Assembly (NCBI GenBank): GCA_045126215.1
Contig: JBGVOD010000029.1
Span: 62,001 to 126,000 of the forward strand
Reading direction: 5' to 3'
Length of the DNA: 64,000 nt
Origin: SVEL01 sp045126215
GTDB taxonomy: Bacteria > Bacillota > Clostridia > Lachnospirales > Lachnospiraceae
Shown here: positions 7,960 through 18,036 of the stretch, piece after piece
How the letters are laid out: each line of letters opens with the position of its first letter
How positions within the stretch are numbered: position 1 is the stretch's first letter
The notes under the pieces: model-generated
What the model saw: the letters and a program-made list of their open reading frames with translations, nothing else
What the model was told of the DNA's origin: nothing
Databases searched by the model: none
Made by a program: the position numbers and the translations under genes

Positions 7960-8835
7960 TTACTCTTTTCTTTTATTTATATATATCCATTTGTATATTG
8001 CACTACTAATAATTATTATATCTCCAATAATACTTATCCCATCCGGAACCTGATGCAAAAATACAAATCCAAGAATTGCCACAAATACCACCTGAGAATA
8101 ATCAAATACTGATATTTCCTTTGCAGGCGCCTTTGTATATGCTGCAGTTATGCACAGCTGACCTCCTGCTGCCGATATACCACATAACAACAAACATACA
8201 AATTGCCATAAACTCATAGATGTAAATTGAACAACAAAGAATGGCAGTGAAAATATTGACGAAAATACTGAAAATGCAAAGACAATAACCGGACCTCTTT
8301 CACCTTGTTTCCCCAGTTTTCTAACAAAAGTATATGCCATTCCCGCACCTAATCCTCCAAGTACACCTATCAAGGCATATATAAAAGACATTTGAAAAGA
8401 TGGTTTTATAACAAATATTGCACCTATAAACGCTATAACAACGCAAGTCATTTCAGTTCTATTTGCTTTTTCTTTAAGTATGAAGTATGACATTATTATA
8501 GCGAAGAATGGGGATAACTTATTCAATATATTTGCATCTGCAAGACTTATCTTATCAATGGCATAAAAATTACATACTATTCCAATAGTTCCACAAAGAC
8601 ATCTCAACAAAAGTGGTACATAACTATTCTTTTTAATTTTAAATCCCTCTTTGCTCTTTAACAACATAAAAAAAGCAACCACAGCTGCAACAGCATTTCT
8701 AAAAAATGCCTTCTGCATTGTAGGCAAATCACCTGCAAGTTTTATAAAGAGAGACATAAGTGCAAAAAAGAACCCCGAGAAAATAATATATATTATTCCC
8801 ACCATTTTTTTATTATTAAAAAAATTATTATTCAT
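7960..8835 (-). CDS. EamA/DMT-superfamily transporter
   Basis: A 291-residue membrane protein made of two tandem EamA repeats of about five transmembrane helices each, ending in a basic cytoplasmic tail. The drug/metabolite transporter superfamily exports small molecules including amino acids and purines. Conserved features visible are the short loops with LADANILNKLSPFFAIIMSYFI in the first repeat (a family-typical helix pair) and EISVFDYSQVVFVAILGF in the second. It starts four bases after the aminotransferase stop, with only a weak ribosome site, suggesting translational coupling. Substrate unknown; the coupling suggests a product of amino-acid metabolism. Confidence 0.85.
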   Translation of the reverse strand: MNNNFFNNKKMVGIIYIIFSGFFFALMSLFIKLAGDLPTMQKAFFRNAVAAVVAFFMLLKSKEGFKIKKNSYVPLLLRCLCGTIGIVCNFYAIDKISLADANILNKLSPFFAIIMSYFILKEKANRTEMTCVVIAFIGAIFVIKPSFQMSFIYALIGVLGGLGAGMAYTFVRKLGKQGERGPVIVFAFSVFSSIFSLPFFVVQFTSMSLWQFVCLLLCGISAAGGQLCITAAYTKAPAKEISVFDYSQVVFVAILGFVFLHQVPDGISIIGDIIIISSAIYKWIYINKRKE

Positions 8836-8838
8836 CTT

Positions 8839-10008
8839 TTACTTCAAGACTCCGCTCTTATCTATTACTTCTATCATTTCATTTATCTCTTCAACAGGAA
8901 GAACTAGTGCAAACCTTACATATCCTTCTCCCATACTACCAAAGGCGTCACCTGGAGTACAAACAACACCTGCTTTGTCCATCAGCTCCATACAAAATTC
9001 CCGTGATGTTTTAAACTTCGGTGGAATCTTGGCCCAGGCAAACATTGTTCCTTTGCTGTCCCTGACATTCCATCCTATTCTTCTAAGTCCTGAACAAAGC
9101 GCATCTCTACGTTCCTCATATTTTTTGCACTGAGCAAGTGTATCTTCTCTCTTTGTATTGAGTGCTACAATGGCAGCCTCCTGTATCGGTTTAAACATAC
9201 CAAAATCATACTGCGAACGTAAAAGTTTAAGTGCATCTACAATCTTTTTGTTTCCTATCATAAAAGCAACTCTGGAGCCTGTAAGATTAAAAGACTTTGA
9301 TAGTGAAAAAAATTCTACTCCTACATCCTTAGCTCCTTCAAATTGCAAAAAAGAGCCTCCCGTTTCTCCATCAAATATTATATCCGAATATGCATTATCA
9401 TGAACAATAATAATATTATTCTCTTTTGCAAATTCAATTAATTCCTTATAAAAACTGTCAGGTGCCACTGCACATACAGGATTATAAGGATATGATACCA
9501 TCATATACTTTGCCTGTTTAAGAATATCCTTTGGAATAGCCTTTAAATCCGGCAAAAAGTCATTTTCCTCTTTTAGTTCATAGAAATATTGTCTGGCATT
9601 TCCAAAATAAGCTCCTACTTCAAATACAGGGTAGCCGGGATTAGGTAATAAAACAACATCTTCTGGATTACATAGTGCCATACCAACATGGGCAATACCT
9701 TCCTGTGAACCATTTACAGATGTAATCTCATCCAACTCTATATCAACACCAAATCTTCTTTTGTAATATGACTTTACAGCTTCAAGAAGCTCTGGGATAT
9801 CCCTTAACTGATAATGCCAATTCTTTGGAACTCTAACTGAATTAACTAGCGCCTCTATTACATCCTGTGACACTTCAAAATCAGGTGTTCCAACAAATAA
9901 ATTGTATAATTTCTTACCCTCTTTTTCCAATGCAGCTTTCTTTTCGTTTATTGATGCAAAAATGCCTGTTTCAAAATGATCTAATCTTCTTGACAATTCA
10001 ATATTCAT
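8839..10008 (-). CDS. PLP-dependent class I/II aminotransferase
   Basis: A 389-residue fold-type I aminotransferase. The start at 10008 has GGAGG six bases upstream; an upstream in-frame Met lacks a ribosome site. Family landmarks are VNGSQEGIAHVG (PLP phosphate cup), PNPGYPVFE, SYPYNPVCA, VHDNAYSDIIF and the Schiff-base lysine in SLSKSFNLTGSR. The closest overall resemblance is to the LL-diaminopimelate / MalY-like branch of class I/II enzymes, but substrate specificity cannot be read from sequence alone. Two transporter genes follow at 4 and 17 bases, suggesting one transcript. Confidence 0.85.
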   Translation of the reverse strand: MNIELSRRLDHFETGIFASINEKKAALEKEGKKLYNLFVGTPDFEVSQDVIEALVNSVRVPKNWHYQLRDIPELLEAVKSYYKRRFGVDIELDEITSVNGSQEGIAHVGMALCNPEDVVLLPNPGYPVFEVGAYFGNARQYFYELKEENDFLPDLKAIPKDILKQAKYMMVSYPYNPVCAVAPDSFYKELIEFAKENNIIIVHDNAYSDIIFDGETGGSFLQFEGAKDVGVEFFSLSKSFNLTGSRVAFMIGNKKIVDALKLLRSQYDFGMFKPIQEAAIVALNTKREDTLAQCKKYEERRDALCSGLRRIGWNVRDSKGTMFAWAKIPPKFKTSREFCMELMDKAGVVCTPGDAFGSMGEGYVRFALVLPVEEINEMIEVIDKSGVLK

Positions 10009-10091
10009 AACTATCCTCCAAACATTCGGAATATAATGATATATGAATTGCTCCATTGTTTCACAACTCCCGCAATTCTACACATATTCGT

Positions 10092-10212
10092 AATCCGTTG
10101 ATTTTCCATGGAAAATCAATTCTTCCTCATATGTGTTTGGGTCAAAAGGTCTGTACTCTTATACTGCAAGCAGGTGCGAGTTCAGACTTTTTGACCCTTG
10201 TATCATTATAAT
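10092..10212. repeat. Structured intergenic element, copy 1 of 2
   Basis: This 121-base element lies between thiC and the aminotransferase gene. It starts with AATCCGTTGATTT, has a perfect 22-base palindrome at 10099-10120, then the conserved block TTCTTCCTCATAT, then a long hairpin (arms GGGTCAAAAGGTCTG and CAGACTTTTTGACCC, 10140-10197), and ends in TATCATTATA. A 122-base copy with the same order of parts is at 28483-28604. The large hairpin may also end thiC transcription. Confidence 0.75.
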
Positions 10213-11516
10213 ATGTCTATATATTCTCCAGCTAATGCTTTATTCATGCTACGTACAGCACAGAACTTACCACACATGCTACATGTGTCACTATGATCAT
10301 CCTCTGGTTTTCTGGAATCTCTGATAGTTTTAGCTGTTTCAGGGTCAAGAGCACATGCAAACTGCTCATCCCAATCAAGATTTCTTCTTGCATCTGCCAT
10401 TCTATCATCTATGTCTCTGGCACCAGGAATTCCCTTTGCAATGTCCGCTGCATGAGCAGCAATCTTTGAAGCAATTATTCCCTGCTTAACATCTTCTACA
10501 TTTGGAAGTGCAAGATGTTCCGCAGGTGTAACATAGCATAGGAATGCAGCCCCATTCATTGCTGCAACAGCACCTCCAATTGCACTTGTAATGTGATCAT
10601 ATCCTGGTGCAATATCTGTTACTAATGGTCCAAGCACATAGAATGGTGCGCCCATACATAATGTCTTCTGAACTTCCATATTAGCTGCAATCTGATTAAG
10701 TGGAACATGTCCAGGACCTTCAACCATAACCTGAACATTGTGGTCCCAAGCTCGCTTTGTAAGCTCTCCAAGTCTGACTAACTCTTCTATCTGGCAAACA
10801 TCTGTTGCATCTGCAAGACATCCAGGTCTGCATGCATCTCCAAGAGATACTGTAACATCATACTCTTCACATATATCTAATATCTCATCAAAATATTCAT
10901 AGAATGGATTCTCTTCTCCTGTCATGCTCATCCATGCAAAAACAAGACTACCACCTCTGCTTACAATATTCATTTTTCTTTTATGATTCTTAATCTGATC
11001 AATTGTCTTTCTGGTAATTCCACAGTGCAATGTAACAAAGTCCACACCATCTTCTGCATGCATCCTTACAACATCTACAAAATCCTTTGCCGTAAGTGTT
11101 GCAAGATCTCTCTGATAATGAATTACACTGTCATATACAGGTACTGTACCAATCATTGCCGGACATTCACTGGTAAGCTTTCTTCTAAATGGTTGTGTAT
11201 CACCATGACTTGATAAATCCATAATAGCTTCTGCCCCCAGATTTACAGCACTCATAACCTTCTGCATCTCTATATCATAGTCTTTACAATCCCTTGATAC
11301 ACCAAGATTAACATTTATCTTTGTTCTAAGCATACTGCCAACGCCTTCCGGATCAAGGCATTTATGATTTTTATTTGCACAAATTGCAACCTTACCTTCC
11401 GCAACAAGCTTCATAAGATTTTCTACTGGCATCTTTTCTTTTTTTGCTACGATTTCTATCTCTGATGTTACTATTCCTTTTCTGGCAGCATCCATCTGTG
11501 TTGTATAATTTCTCAT
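10206..11516 (-). CDS. thiC: Phosphomethylpyrimidine synthase ThiC
   Basis: A 436-residue radical-SAM enzyme that converts aminoimidazole ribotide to hydroxymethylpyrimidine phosphate for thiamin. The 4Fe-4S ligands are in the C-terminal CSMCGKFC (Cys412, Cys415, Cys419), the hallmark of ThiC, and the core contains VEGPGHVPLNQI and substrate-site blocks such as MDLSSHGDT. It is the short bacterial form without the extended N-terminal domain. The ribosome site is AAAGGAG. It lies 21 bases after a flippase gene and 12 kb away from the thiSFGHE cluster. I see no TPP riboswitch in the short upstream gap. Confidence 0.97.
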   Translation of the reverse strand: MRNYTTQMDAARKGIVTSEIEIVAKKEKMPVENLMKLVAEGKVAICANKNHKCLDPEGVGSMLRTKINVNLGVSRDCKDYDIEMQKVMSAVNLGAEAIMDLSSHGDTQPFRRKLTSECPAMIGTVPVYDSVIHYQRDLATLTAKDFVDVVRMHAEDGVDFVTLHCGITRKTIDQIKNHKRKMNIVSRGGSLVFAWMSMTGEENPFYEYFDEILDICEEYDVTVSLGDACRPGCLADATDVCQIEELVRLGELTKRAWDHNVQVMVEGPGHVPLNQIAANMEVQKTLCMGAPFYVLGPLVTDIAPGYDHITSAIGGAVAAMNGAAFLCYVTPAEHLALPNVEDVKQGIIASKIAAHAADIAKGIPGARDIDDRMADARRNLDWDEQFACALDPETAKTIRDSRKPEDDHSDTCSMCGKFCAVRSMNKALAGEYIDIL

Positions 11517-11537
11517 ACTCTTTCTCCTTTTACCCTA

Positions 11538-13070
11538 CTATGCTCTACGTTTTTTTATAATAGCTTTTGCCTTATCTGTTATCATTCTAAAGCCATCAGT
11601 TCTACAGTATGCTAATATAAATACTACACAGCATGCAATACCAACTATTACTGCCTTTACAACGAATATAAATACACTATCTACAACTATTCCTTTTGTA
11701 AGATATGAAAGAACTGCTATTGTACATGCAACAAGTCCACAGTTTATACCCATTGATATATAATACTCACCTGGTTTTCTATCAAAGTATTCCTGAAACA
11801 GTACTCTTGGTTCATACCAGAAATATGTAGATATTCTTGCAATTGCTGATGCAAATATAACACCTGCTATTCCCATAATCTTTCCAAGTATAAATGACAA
11901 AATAATATTTAATATAGCTCCAATAAGCATAACGTATTTTGTTCTTCTATACAATCCTGTTGCATCCCTGTAAATCCAAAGTGGTGTTAAAACACACGAA
12001 AAATATGTATTAATTGTTATTGCTATAACCGTTACATTATCAAATACAAATTCTGCACCAAGCCATATACCAATGAGATCGTTAATCATAATACAAAATC
12101 CACTTGTAATAATACCACAGAATATAAAGCTTGCAGACTGCATTGATTTGAAAATTCCATATTTCTTCTCAGCACTTTCTTTTGCAACAACATTTCCGAC
12201 ACTTGCTGTTAAAGCAGAGAATACAATTTGTTCAACCAGCAACAGCTTACAGCTAACCATATAATAATTTGAATACAATCCTGTTAACACTGTTCCTGCA
12301 ACTATAGACATAATAATATTATCAGTAGCAGAGTAAAGAGTATTACTTACTTTATATATAAATACACCGAAAATATTATGGAACATATTACTACTAAATT
12401 CTTTAGAAACCTTTCCGGTATATTGTTTGTCTTTTATATACGGATATTCTCTATCCGTTACTCTTGATGCAACAATGTTATTTATCAGCTGAACAACTAC
12501 ACCAATTGCAAGATAGAGAATATAATTCTTTGTCAGTAATAATGCCACTATTTGAAGCACTGTTTTAAGTACCTGTGTCCACATTCTTATGTTTACAACT
12601 TTATAATCCTTCTGGTCAGCAGTAAGAAGTGTTGTCTTATAAACTAAGAGATATGACATTACAACACCGGCAAGTGAGAATAAATAATATATCTCAAGAT
12701 TTGGAATATCTTTATCCGTATTAATTATATATTTAAGAAATGGCACACATGCCAGGCCTAAACCGAGCACAACAAGCGCTATTACATTGTATATCTTTTT
12801 ATAGAAATTTATTGTTTTAGCAATTTGTTCATGATCATTTTCTGCTAATGGCTTGTAAAATGAGAAAGCCATTGCTGTTCCAAACCCCAAATCTGCCATA
12901 GACAGCAGTGAGAGTACATCCGAAAAGATTGCATTCATTCCAAGAAATTCTTTTCCAAGTGTATTAATAAAGACAGATCTTGAAACGAAACTCAAAACTA
13001 GAACAACTATTTGATATACAAAACCAAACATCATATTTCGCGCCGAATTTTTTACTCTTGTATCAGCCAT
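11538..13070 (-). CDS. Polysaccharide flippase (MOP superfamily, Wzx-like)
   Basis: A 510-residue membrane protein with about 14 hydrophobic segments and the pattern of polysaccharide-biosynthesis exporters of the MOP (MATE-related) superfamily: an N-terminal RNMMFGFVYQIVVLVLSFVSR segment, then FINTLGKEFLGMNAIFSDVLSLLSMADLGFGTA (a family-typical block). Such proteins move lipid-linked glycan across the membrane. No glycosyltransferase is adjacent, and the next gene is thiC on the same strand, an odd pairing. Identification as a flippase is good; its substrate is unknown. Confidence 0.8.
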   Translation of the reverse strand: MADTRVKNSARNMMFGFVYQIVVLVLSFVSRSVFINTLGKEFLGMNAIFSDVLSLLSMADLGFGTAMAFSFYKPLAENDHEQIAKTINFYKKIYNVIALVVLGLGLACVPFLKYIINTDKDIPNLEIYYLFSLAGVVMSYLLVYKTTLLTADQKDYKVVNIRMWTQVLKTVLQIVALLLTKNYILYLAIGVVVQLINNIVASRVTDREYPYIKDKQYTGKVSKEFSSNMFHNIFGVFIYKVSNTLYSATDNIIMSIVAGTVLTGLYSNYYMVSCKLLLVEQIVFSALTASVGNVVAKESAEKKYGIFKSMQSASFIFCGIITSGFCIMINDLIGIWLGAEFVFDNVTVIAITINTYFSCVLTPLWIYRDATGLYRRTKYVMLIGAILNIILSFILGKIMGIAGVIFASAIARISTYFWYEPRVLFQEYFDRKPGEYYISMGINCGLVACTIAVLSYLTKGIVVDSVFIFVVKAVIVGIACCVVFILAYCRTDGFRMITDKAKAIIKKRRA

Positions 13071-13177
13071 TTATATAAACCTTCCTTTTTTGAATAAGCT
13101 ATTTTTACAAACAGACTTCTATATTATACTTAATCGGGTTTATAAATTCAATATAAAATATACAAACTATAATGTTA

Positions 13178-15865
13178 TTAGCTGATATTTTCATCTTTCA
13201 GTGTATCAATAACGTTCTGATTTTTTACTTTTCTTGCCGAATATAACATAGTAATACCTATTGTGAAGAATACTCCAAATATTGCTATTACATATCCAAA
13301 CCAAGGGAATTCTAATTCATATACAAAAGGTCCTGTAATACTTTTCATTAAATACAAAATTATCACTGTAGATAATGGAAGACCAAATAATAAAGCCTTT
13401 AATCCATAAAATGCACTTTCGTATGCAATCATTTTATGAAAAGCTTTTGATGTCATTCCAACTGATCTAAGCATTGCAAACTCTCTCTTTCTAAGCGAGA
13501 AGCTCGTTGATATTGTATTGAATATATTCGCTACACATATAAGTGTCATCAAGATAATGAATCCATATACAAAAACAGATATTAATAGTATAAGATTATC
13601 CATCTCTTTCTTCATTTCTATAACATTTTCAATATAAACATCTTCACCTTCCGAGAGATTATTGTCTGACATTATTTTTGTCAGTTCCTCAACAAACATT
13701 TTGTTATCATTTGTTTTAAATACTGCATATTTATCAGACAACATCATTCTATAATTATCTACAAATTCTGGAGTTACAATAAACACTAAAGAATTACTAA
13801 ATGCAGACATTCCAAAAGGTATATCATCTATTATGGCATATGCATTAAATTCCAAAATTCTTGTTATATCTTCCTTATCTTCATCTGAATATCCTGTTGC
13901 AATACACCTAATATTATTTCCTTCATATGATTTATCAAAAACTTCTCCACCATATTTTGCGTATTCATCTTCATGATATACTGTTTTATTAATATTATTT
14001 ACTATGACAATATTATTTGTTTTACTTACAAAATCATCATAATTATATCCATAATTTTCAAGGTATTTAGATAAAGATTTTTCATCCATAACTATAAAAC
14101 TTGTAATTATTTCATACTTTGTACTTTCTATCAAATCTCTTTCGTCGATAAAATTCTCATATTTTTCACTGAGCACATCTTTACATTCAGAAAAATCTAA
14201 TTCTCTATCAAAGTAATACTTATTTTCATATATATTGTATAAAGAAAAAACAGACATATCATCAATATTTTCAGATTTTTCTATATTTTTTACGATTTCA
14301 TTTACGCCTTCATCACCTTCAGTTTTTATTATATTTCCCATTTCATCATATTCATATCCCATTCCATTAGGCGAAATACACACATCGAAATCTATGTTTC
14401 CTCCATAAACTGAAATATACTGCTGCTGAATGAAAGACACATATGAATATACTACCAAGAATAATGTCAAACTAATAAATAACGAGAATATTGTAATTCT
14501 GTATCTTTTCTTATTTCTCTTTAAATTTTTAAGCGCAAGTTCACCTTCAAAACCAAATAGCTTTCTGGTAATCTTTGATGTTTTAACAGTCTTTCCAGAT
14601 ATTTTTATATCCTTACTCTGTCTTATTGCGTCAATTGCTGTAATTTTAGAAGCCCTTCTAGCAGGAATATATGCCGATACAGCTATTGTAATAAGTGAAA
14701 TCACAACGCTTGTAATAATAACATCCCAGTTTACAATTACTTTAAGTTCAACCTGCACCTGCGTCAAACTATCAAGTAATGGCTGAATACATTTAAATGT
14801 AATGAAAATGCCTCCAATTCCTGCAATGATACCAAGTACGATACCGATAACTCCTTCGATTAGGCCTTCAAAGTAGACACTCATTCTCTTTTGTTTCTTT
14901 GTAGCTCCTACACTTGAGAGCATTCCTAAATATCTGCTTCTTTCAGATATTGAGATAATGAACGCATTGCTAATAAGTGCTATTGAACTAATAACAATAA
15001 TAGCTATTAGAACAGCCTTAAAACTTGTCATTACAGACTGTACATTTGTATACTTTGACTGTCCATAATATGTTAATACATTCCAGTTTGGATATGCTAC
15101 TGTATCTGAAGATAATTCATCTTCTAATTCAAATATATCATCAGTATAGCTATTGCTTATAATACTTGACCTAAAGTAGCCATTTACCTTATCTGACAAC
15201 GATAATGAATCCATATCAAGAAGCGTCCACACTGGGAATATAATACCTTGGTCATATTCTATAGTTTTGCTTTCATAATCTATGTCCTTTGAAATACCTA
15301 CTACTGTATATTCACTGTTGCCGAATTTTACAGTATCTCCTACCTTTTTTCCACCAAGAATGCTATTCATCGGATATGACAATACTACTTCTCTATTGTT
15401 CTCAGGGAATCTTCCTGAAGATAAGTTAATATTCATCATATCGTAATATCTGTTTTCTACTTCTGTCACCTGCACGTAAATGTCACGTGCATTATCTTCT
15501 ATATACTCTGTATTTTCTAAATTTTCTGAGTTTTCTGTACCTTCTATGCTTTCCGTATTTTCTGTCTTATCTTCTTGATCTATATCTACCTTATAATTAC
15601 CTATAACCTTTGAAATAATGTATTCTTCTACATCAAGTTTATCAACAATCTTTTCTGTATCACCATAATTATATGACTCAAATTTAACATGCATATTAGC
15701 ATAATATTTCATTTCAGTTCTACCAAAATAGTCAAGAATTGAATAACTGATTGTTGATACAGCCGTAAGCATAGCTACCGCAATAACAATAGCTATTGTT
15801 GTAACGATAGTTCTTTTCTTATTTAACTTCATATGACGAAGTGTAAGTTTATTTACAATATTCAT
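13178..15865 (-). CDS. ABC transporter permease with two FtsX/MacB-type domains
   Basis: An 895-residue permease. A first transmembrane helix (about residues 20-45) is followed by an extracytoplasmic part holding a Glu/Asn-rich insertion around residues 100-125, then a first FtsX block of three helices (about 275-400). A large extracytoplasmic domain (about 470-760) precedes the final FtsX block (about 765-885), with the signature FSLRKREFAMLRSVGMT. The start is the ATG at 15865; a GTG two codons upstream lies too close to the GAGGTG ribosome site. With the ATPase 14 bases upstream and a nearby two-component system it resembles peptide-antibiotic sensing and detoxification transporters. Confidence 0.9.
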   Translation of the reverse strand: MNIVNKLTLRHMKLNKKRTIVTTIAIVIAVAMLTAVSTISYSILDYFGRTEMKYYANMHVKFESYNYGDTEKIVDKLDVEEYIISKVIGNYKVDIDQEDKTENTESIEGTENSENLENTEYIEDNARDIYVQVTEVENRYYDMMNINLSSGRFPENNREVVLSYPMNSILGGKKVGDTVKFGNSEYTVVGISKDIDYESKTIEYDQGIIFPVWTLLDMDSLSLSDKVNGYFRSSIISNSYTDDIFELEDELSSDTVAYPNWNVLTYYGQSKYTNVQSVMTSFKAVLIAIIVISSIALISNAFIISISERSRYLGMLSSVGATKKQKRMSVYFEGLIEGVIGIVLGIIAGIGGIFITFKCIQPLLDSLTQVQVELKVIVNWDVIITSVVISLITIAVSAYIPARRASKITAIDAIRQSKDIKISGKTVKTSKITRKLFGFEGELALKNLKRNKKRYRITIFSLFISLTLFLVVYSYVSFIQQQYISVYGGNIDFDVCISPNGMGYEYDEMGNIIKTEGDEGVNEIVKNIEKSENIDDMSVFSLYNIYENKYYFDRELDFSECKDVLSEKYENFIDERDLIESTKYEIITSFIVMDEKSLSKYLENYGYNYDDFVSKTNNIVIVNNINKTVYHEDEYAKYGGEVFDKSYEGNNIRCIATGYSDEDKEDITRILEFNAYAIIDDIPFGMSAFSNSLVFIVTPEFVDNYRMMLSDKYAVFKTNDNKMFVEELTKIMSDNNLSEGEDVYIENVIEMKKEMDNLILLISVFVYGFIILMTLICVANIFNTISTSFSLRKREFAMLRSVGMTSKAFHKMIAYESAFYGLKALLFGLPLSTVIILYLMKSITGPFVYELEFPWFGYVIAIFGVFFTIGITMLYSARKVKNQNVIDTLKDENIS

Positions 15866-15879
15866 ATTCACACCTCGCT

Positions 15880-16578
15880 CTACATTGAAACCACTTTATT
15901 TTTCAAAACTTCATCTCTTGCGACTTTACCGTCTTCAATTGTAATTATTCTATCTGCCTGAAGAGCTATTCTTTCATCATGAGTGATAACAATCAATGTC
16001 TGGTTATACTTCTTATTTGATTCGTGAAGTAATGTCATAATTTCTTCACTATTTTTTGAATCAAGATTTCCTGTTGGCTCATCAGCAAGAACTATTGAAG
16101 GATTATTAATTATTGCTCTTCCAATTGACACCCTTTGCTGCTGTCCACCTGATAACTGATTTGGAAGATGCTTCACTCTTTCTTTTAATCTTAAAATACT
16201 AAGAACTTCATTTAACTTTTCATTATCAACTTTTTTACCATCAAGTAACATTGGTAATGTTATATTTTCTTCAACATTTAACACTGGAATAAGATTATAA
16301 AACTGATAAATAAGACCTATCTGTCTTCTTCTGAATATCGCAAGATTTGTTTCATTCAAATCATATATATCTGTTCCATCAATATATACCTTACCAGATG
16401 TTGGCACATCAACACCTCCAAGCAAATGTAAAAGTGTAGATTTTCCCGAACCTGATGATCCTGTTATAGCAACAAACTCACCTTTATTAATCGAAAAAGA
16501 AACATTATCCAATGCTTTAACTAATGTTTCACCTTTACCATATGTTTTGCATAAATTTTCAACTCTTAATATTTCCAT
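15880..16578 (-). CDS. ABC transporter ATP-binding protein (MacB/LolD type)
   Basis: A 232-residue ATPase with Walker A GSSGSGKST (residues 40-48), the Q-loop region YQFYNLIPVL, signature LSGGQQQR (142-149), Walker B with ADEPTG (165-170), and the H-loop in VITHDE. It matches ATPases that power FtsX-type permeases in mechanotransmission rather than ordinary uptake. It starts behind an AAGGAG ribosome site and is followed 14 bases later by the 895-residue permease gene. Three TTACAAT repeats lie just upstream and may be binding sites for the neighbouring response regulator. Confidence 0.95.
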   Translation of the reverse strand: MEILRVENLCKTYGKGETLVKALDNVSFSINKGEFVAITGSSGSGKSTLLHLLGGVDVPTSGKVYIDGTDIYDLNETNLAIFRRRQIGLIYQFYNLIPVLNVEENITLPMLLDGKKVDNEKLNEVLSILRLKERVKHLPNQLSGGQQQRVSIGRAIINNPSIVLADEPTGNLDSKNSEEIMTLLHESNKKYNQTLIVITHDERIALQADRIITIEDGKVARDEVLKNKVVSM

Positions 16579-16624
16579 TTTTTACTCCTTCTAATAAAAA
16601 CGCAGAAGCGTTCCTGAATATTTC

Positions 16625-16681
16625 TTACAATCACAGTATATTTTTAGTTTATTACAATAAAGTGAATTTTAATATTACAAT
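16625..16681 (-). promoter_or_regulatory. Direct repeats TTACAAT upstream of the ABC transporter genes
   Basis: The word TTACAAT (plus strand) occurs at 16625-16631, 16652-16658 and 16675-16681, so on the transcribed strand ATTGTAA repeats at 23 and 27 bases. OmpR-family regulators bind direct repeats spaced by about one or two helical turns, and the nearby regulator at 18037 is of this family. A similar pair occurs upstream of the SPFH operon. Confidence 0.5.
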
Positions 16682-16750
16682 TTAGTCACATTCCACCCCT
16701 ATGCAATATGCCGACAAAAGGCTGAACTGAGCCATGGATGGCGAATTTCA

Positions 16751-16821
16751 GCCGGTTGCGTCTTTAACCTAAAAGTATATTAAGAACATTTAAAAACTCT
16801 TATATCCGGAAAACGGAGCAA
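16751..16821. repeat. Diverged relative of the palindromic element next to motA
   Basis: This part of the spacer shares AAGTAT, CATTT and ACTCTTATATCCG followed by AAAA and CGGA with the element at 58890-58976, in the same order. TGCAATATGC, the end of that element, also occurs nearby at 16702-16711. A separate hairpin (GGCTGAA / TTCAGCC) lies around 16721-16754. Confidence 0.45.
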
Positions 16822-16852
16822 AATGGCAATATGGTTATACCACATTGCCATT
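16822..16852 (-). terminator. Hairpin over the histidine kinase stop codon
   Basis: Arms AATGGCAATATGG and CCACATTGCCATT flank a five-base loop and include the kinase stop codon. A short T run follows on the minus strand. It probably ends the two-component transcript. Confidence 0.65.
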
Positions 16853-17932
16853 ATACAACTTTATCAAAAACTCTGTCCCTTTATCCCTTACAGAGTTTAC
16901 CTCTATGTATCCATCAGATAATGAAATAATTTGTTTTGCAAGTGCCAGTCCAATACCCACGCTATCTTTCGAAGAGTTCTTCCCCTTGAAGAATCTTTCA
17001 AAAATATGAGGTAAATCTTCCTCTGAAATTCCATCACCATTGTCCATTATCTTTATATATGTATATATTGCATTCTGCCCATACTGTATCTTAATAGTTC
17101 CGCCAATCGGTGTATGTTCCATACAATTCTTTGTAATATTTGCTAAAGCCTCCACAAGCCAGCTCTCATCAACAAAAGCTTTTACAATATCGGTTTCTTT
17201 CTCTATAAGAAGTTCCTGGTTCTTTAGCTCAATTGGAATAAGAAGATGACTTACCGACTTCTCTATAACTCCATCTAATTCTATAAATGCAGGATTCATC
17301 TTCGCCGTGCCTGCATCAAATCTTGCCATTTTAAGAAGTGCTGACAGCAACCATTCTATTCTCTTTAACTGAGATATTATACCCATAGTAAATTCTTTTC
17401 GTTTTTCCTCTGAAAGCTCACTGTCATTTAATAAATCACTCATAACCATCATTGAGGTAAGAGGCGTCTTTAACTGATGTGAAATATTGGCAAGTGAATC
17501 AGAAAGATAGTTCTTATCTTTAAGAAGCTTTTCATTAAGTTCAGCCATTCTTCTTGTAAGTTTAAAAATCTCACTTTGAAGAATACTAAGCTCTCCCTCT
17601 TTATATGAATCAAGTTTAAACTCTTTATGATTACTAATATCCTGAAATCTTTTAAGAAACTCATCGGCATTTTCACTATCTGTATCCTGAAGTTTAAACA
17701 CATATTCTGACAATTCTTTGATTTTCATATATCTCTTTATGTTTAAAAGTAATGTATATATAACTATCATATACATACAAATGACCATTACTAAAATACA
17801 CTTGTAAATTATCCCTGAAGATATACCATCTTTCTTTAATGCACCACAAGCAATTATTCCTGTAACTGATACAATAACTAAAAGTATAAATGAAACAACC
17901 AACTGCCTCACAAACTCTTTATTCTTTAACAT
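16835..17932 (-). CDS. Sensor histidine kinase, intramembrane-sensing type
   Basis: A 365-residue kinase with two transmembrane helices (about residues 9-30 and 42-64) separated by an outside loop of only about 11 residues, as in intramembrane-sensing kinases that take their signal from a partner ABC transporter. The HisKA site is His152 in NISHQLKTP, followed by the ATPase boxes ITKNCMEHTP, DNGDGI, FERFFKGK and GIGLALAK. The response regulator gene is about 100 bases upstream and the ABC transporter genes follow. This Bce-like layout suggests sensing of cell-envelope attack; the ligand is unknown. Confidence 0.92.
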   Translation of the reverse strand: MLKNKEFVRQLVVSFILLVIVSVTGIIACGALKKDGISSGIIYKCILVMVICMYMIVIYTLLLNIKRYMKIKELSEYVFKLQDTDSENADEFLKRFQDISNHKEFKLDSYKEGELSILQSEIFKLTRRMAELNEKLLKDKNYLSDSLANISHQLKTPLTSMMVMSDLLNDSELSEEKRKEFTMGIISQLKRIEWLLSALLKMARFDAGTAKMNPAFIELDGVIEKSVSHLLIPIELKNQELLIEKETDIVKAFVDESWLVEALANITKNCMEHTPIGGTIKIQYGQNAIYTYIKIMDNGDGISEEDLPHIFERFFKGKNSSKDSVGIGLALAKQIISLSDGYIEVNSVRDKGTEFLIKLYNGNVV

Positions 17933-18036
17933 TGCAAAATCCTTTTTAAGCTTTTTATTTCATAAGTGAGCTACTCGTAATTGATTTGCCGACGATTCTC
18001 ACTTAATATCTTATAGTCTGGGGATTTCCCGTCAAA

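Noticed and set aside
11517..11537. TPP riboswitch before thiC
   Set aside because: The gap is 21 bases and consists of the ribosome site and the end of the flippase gene.
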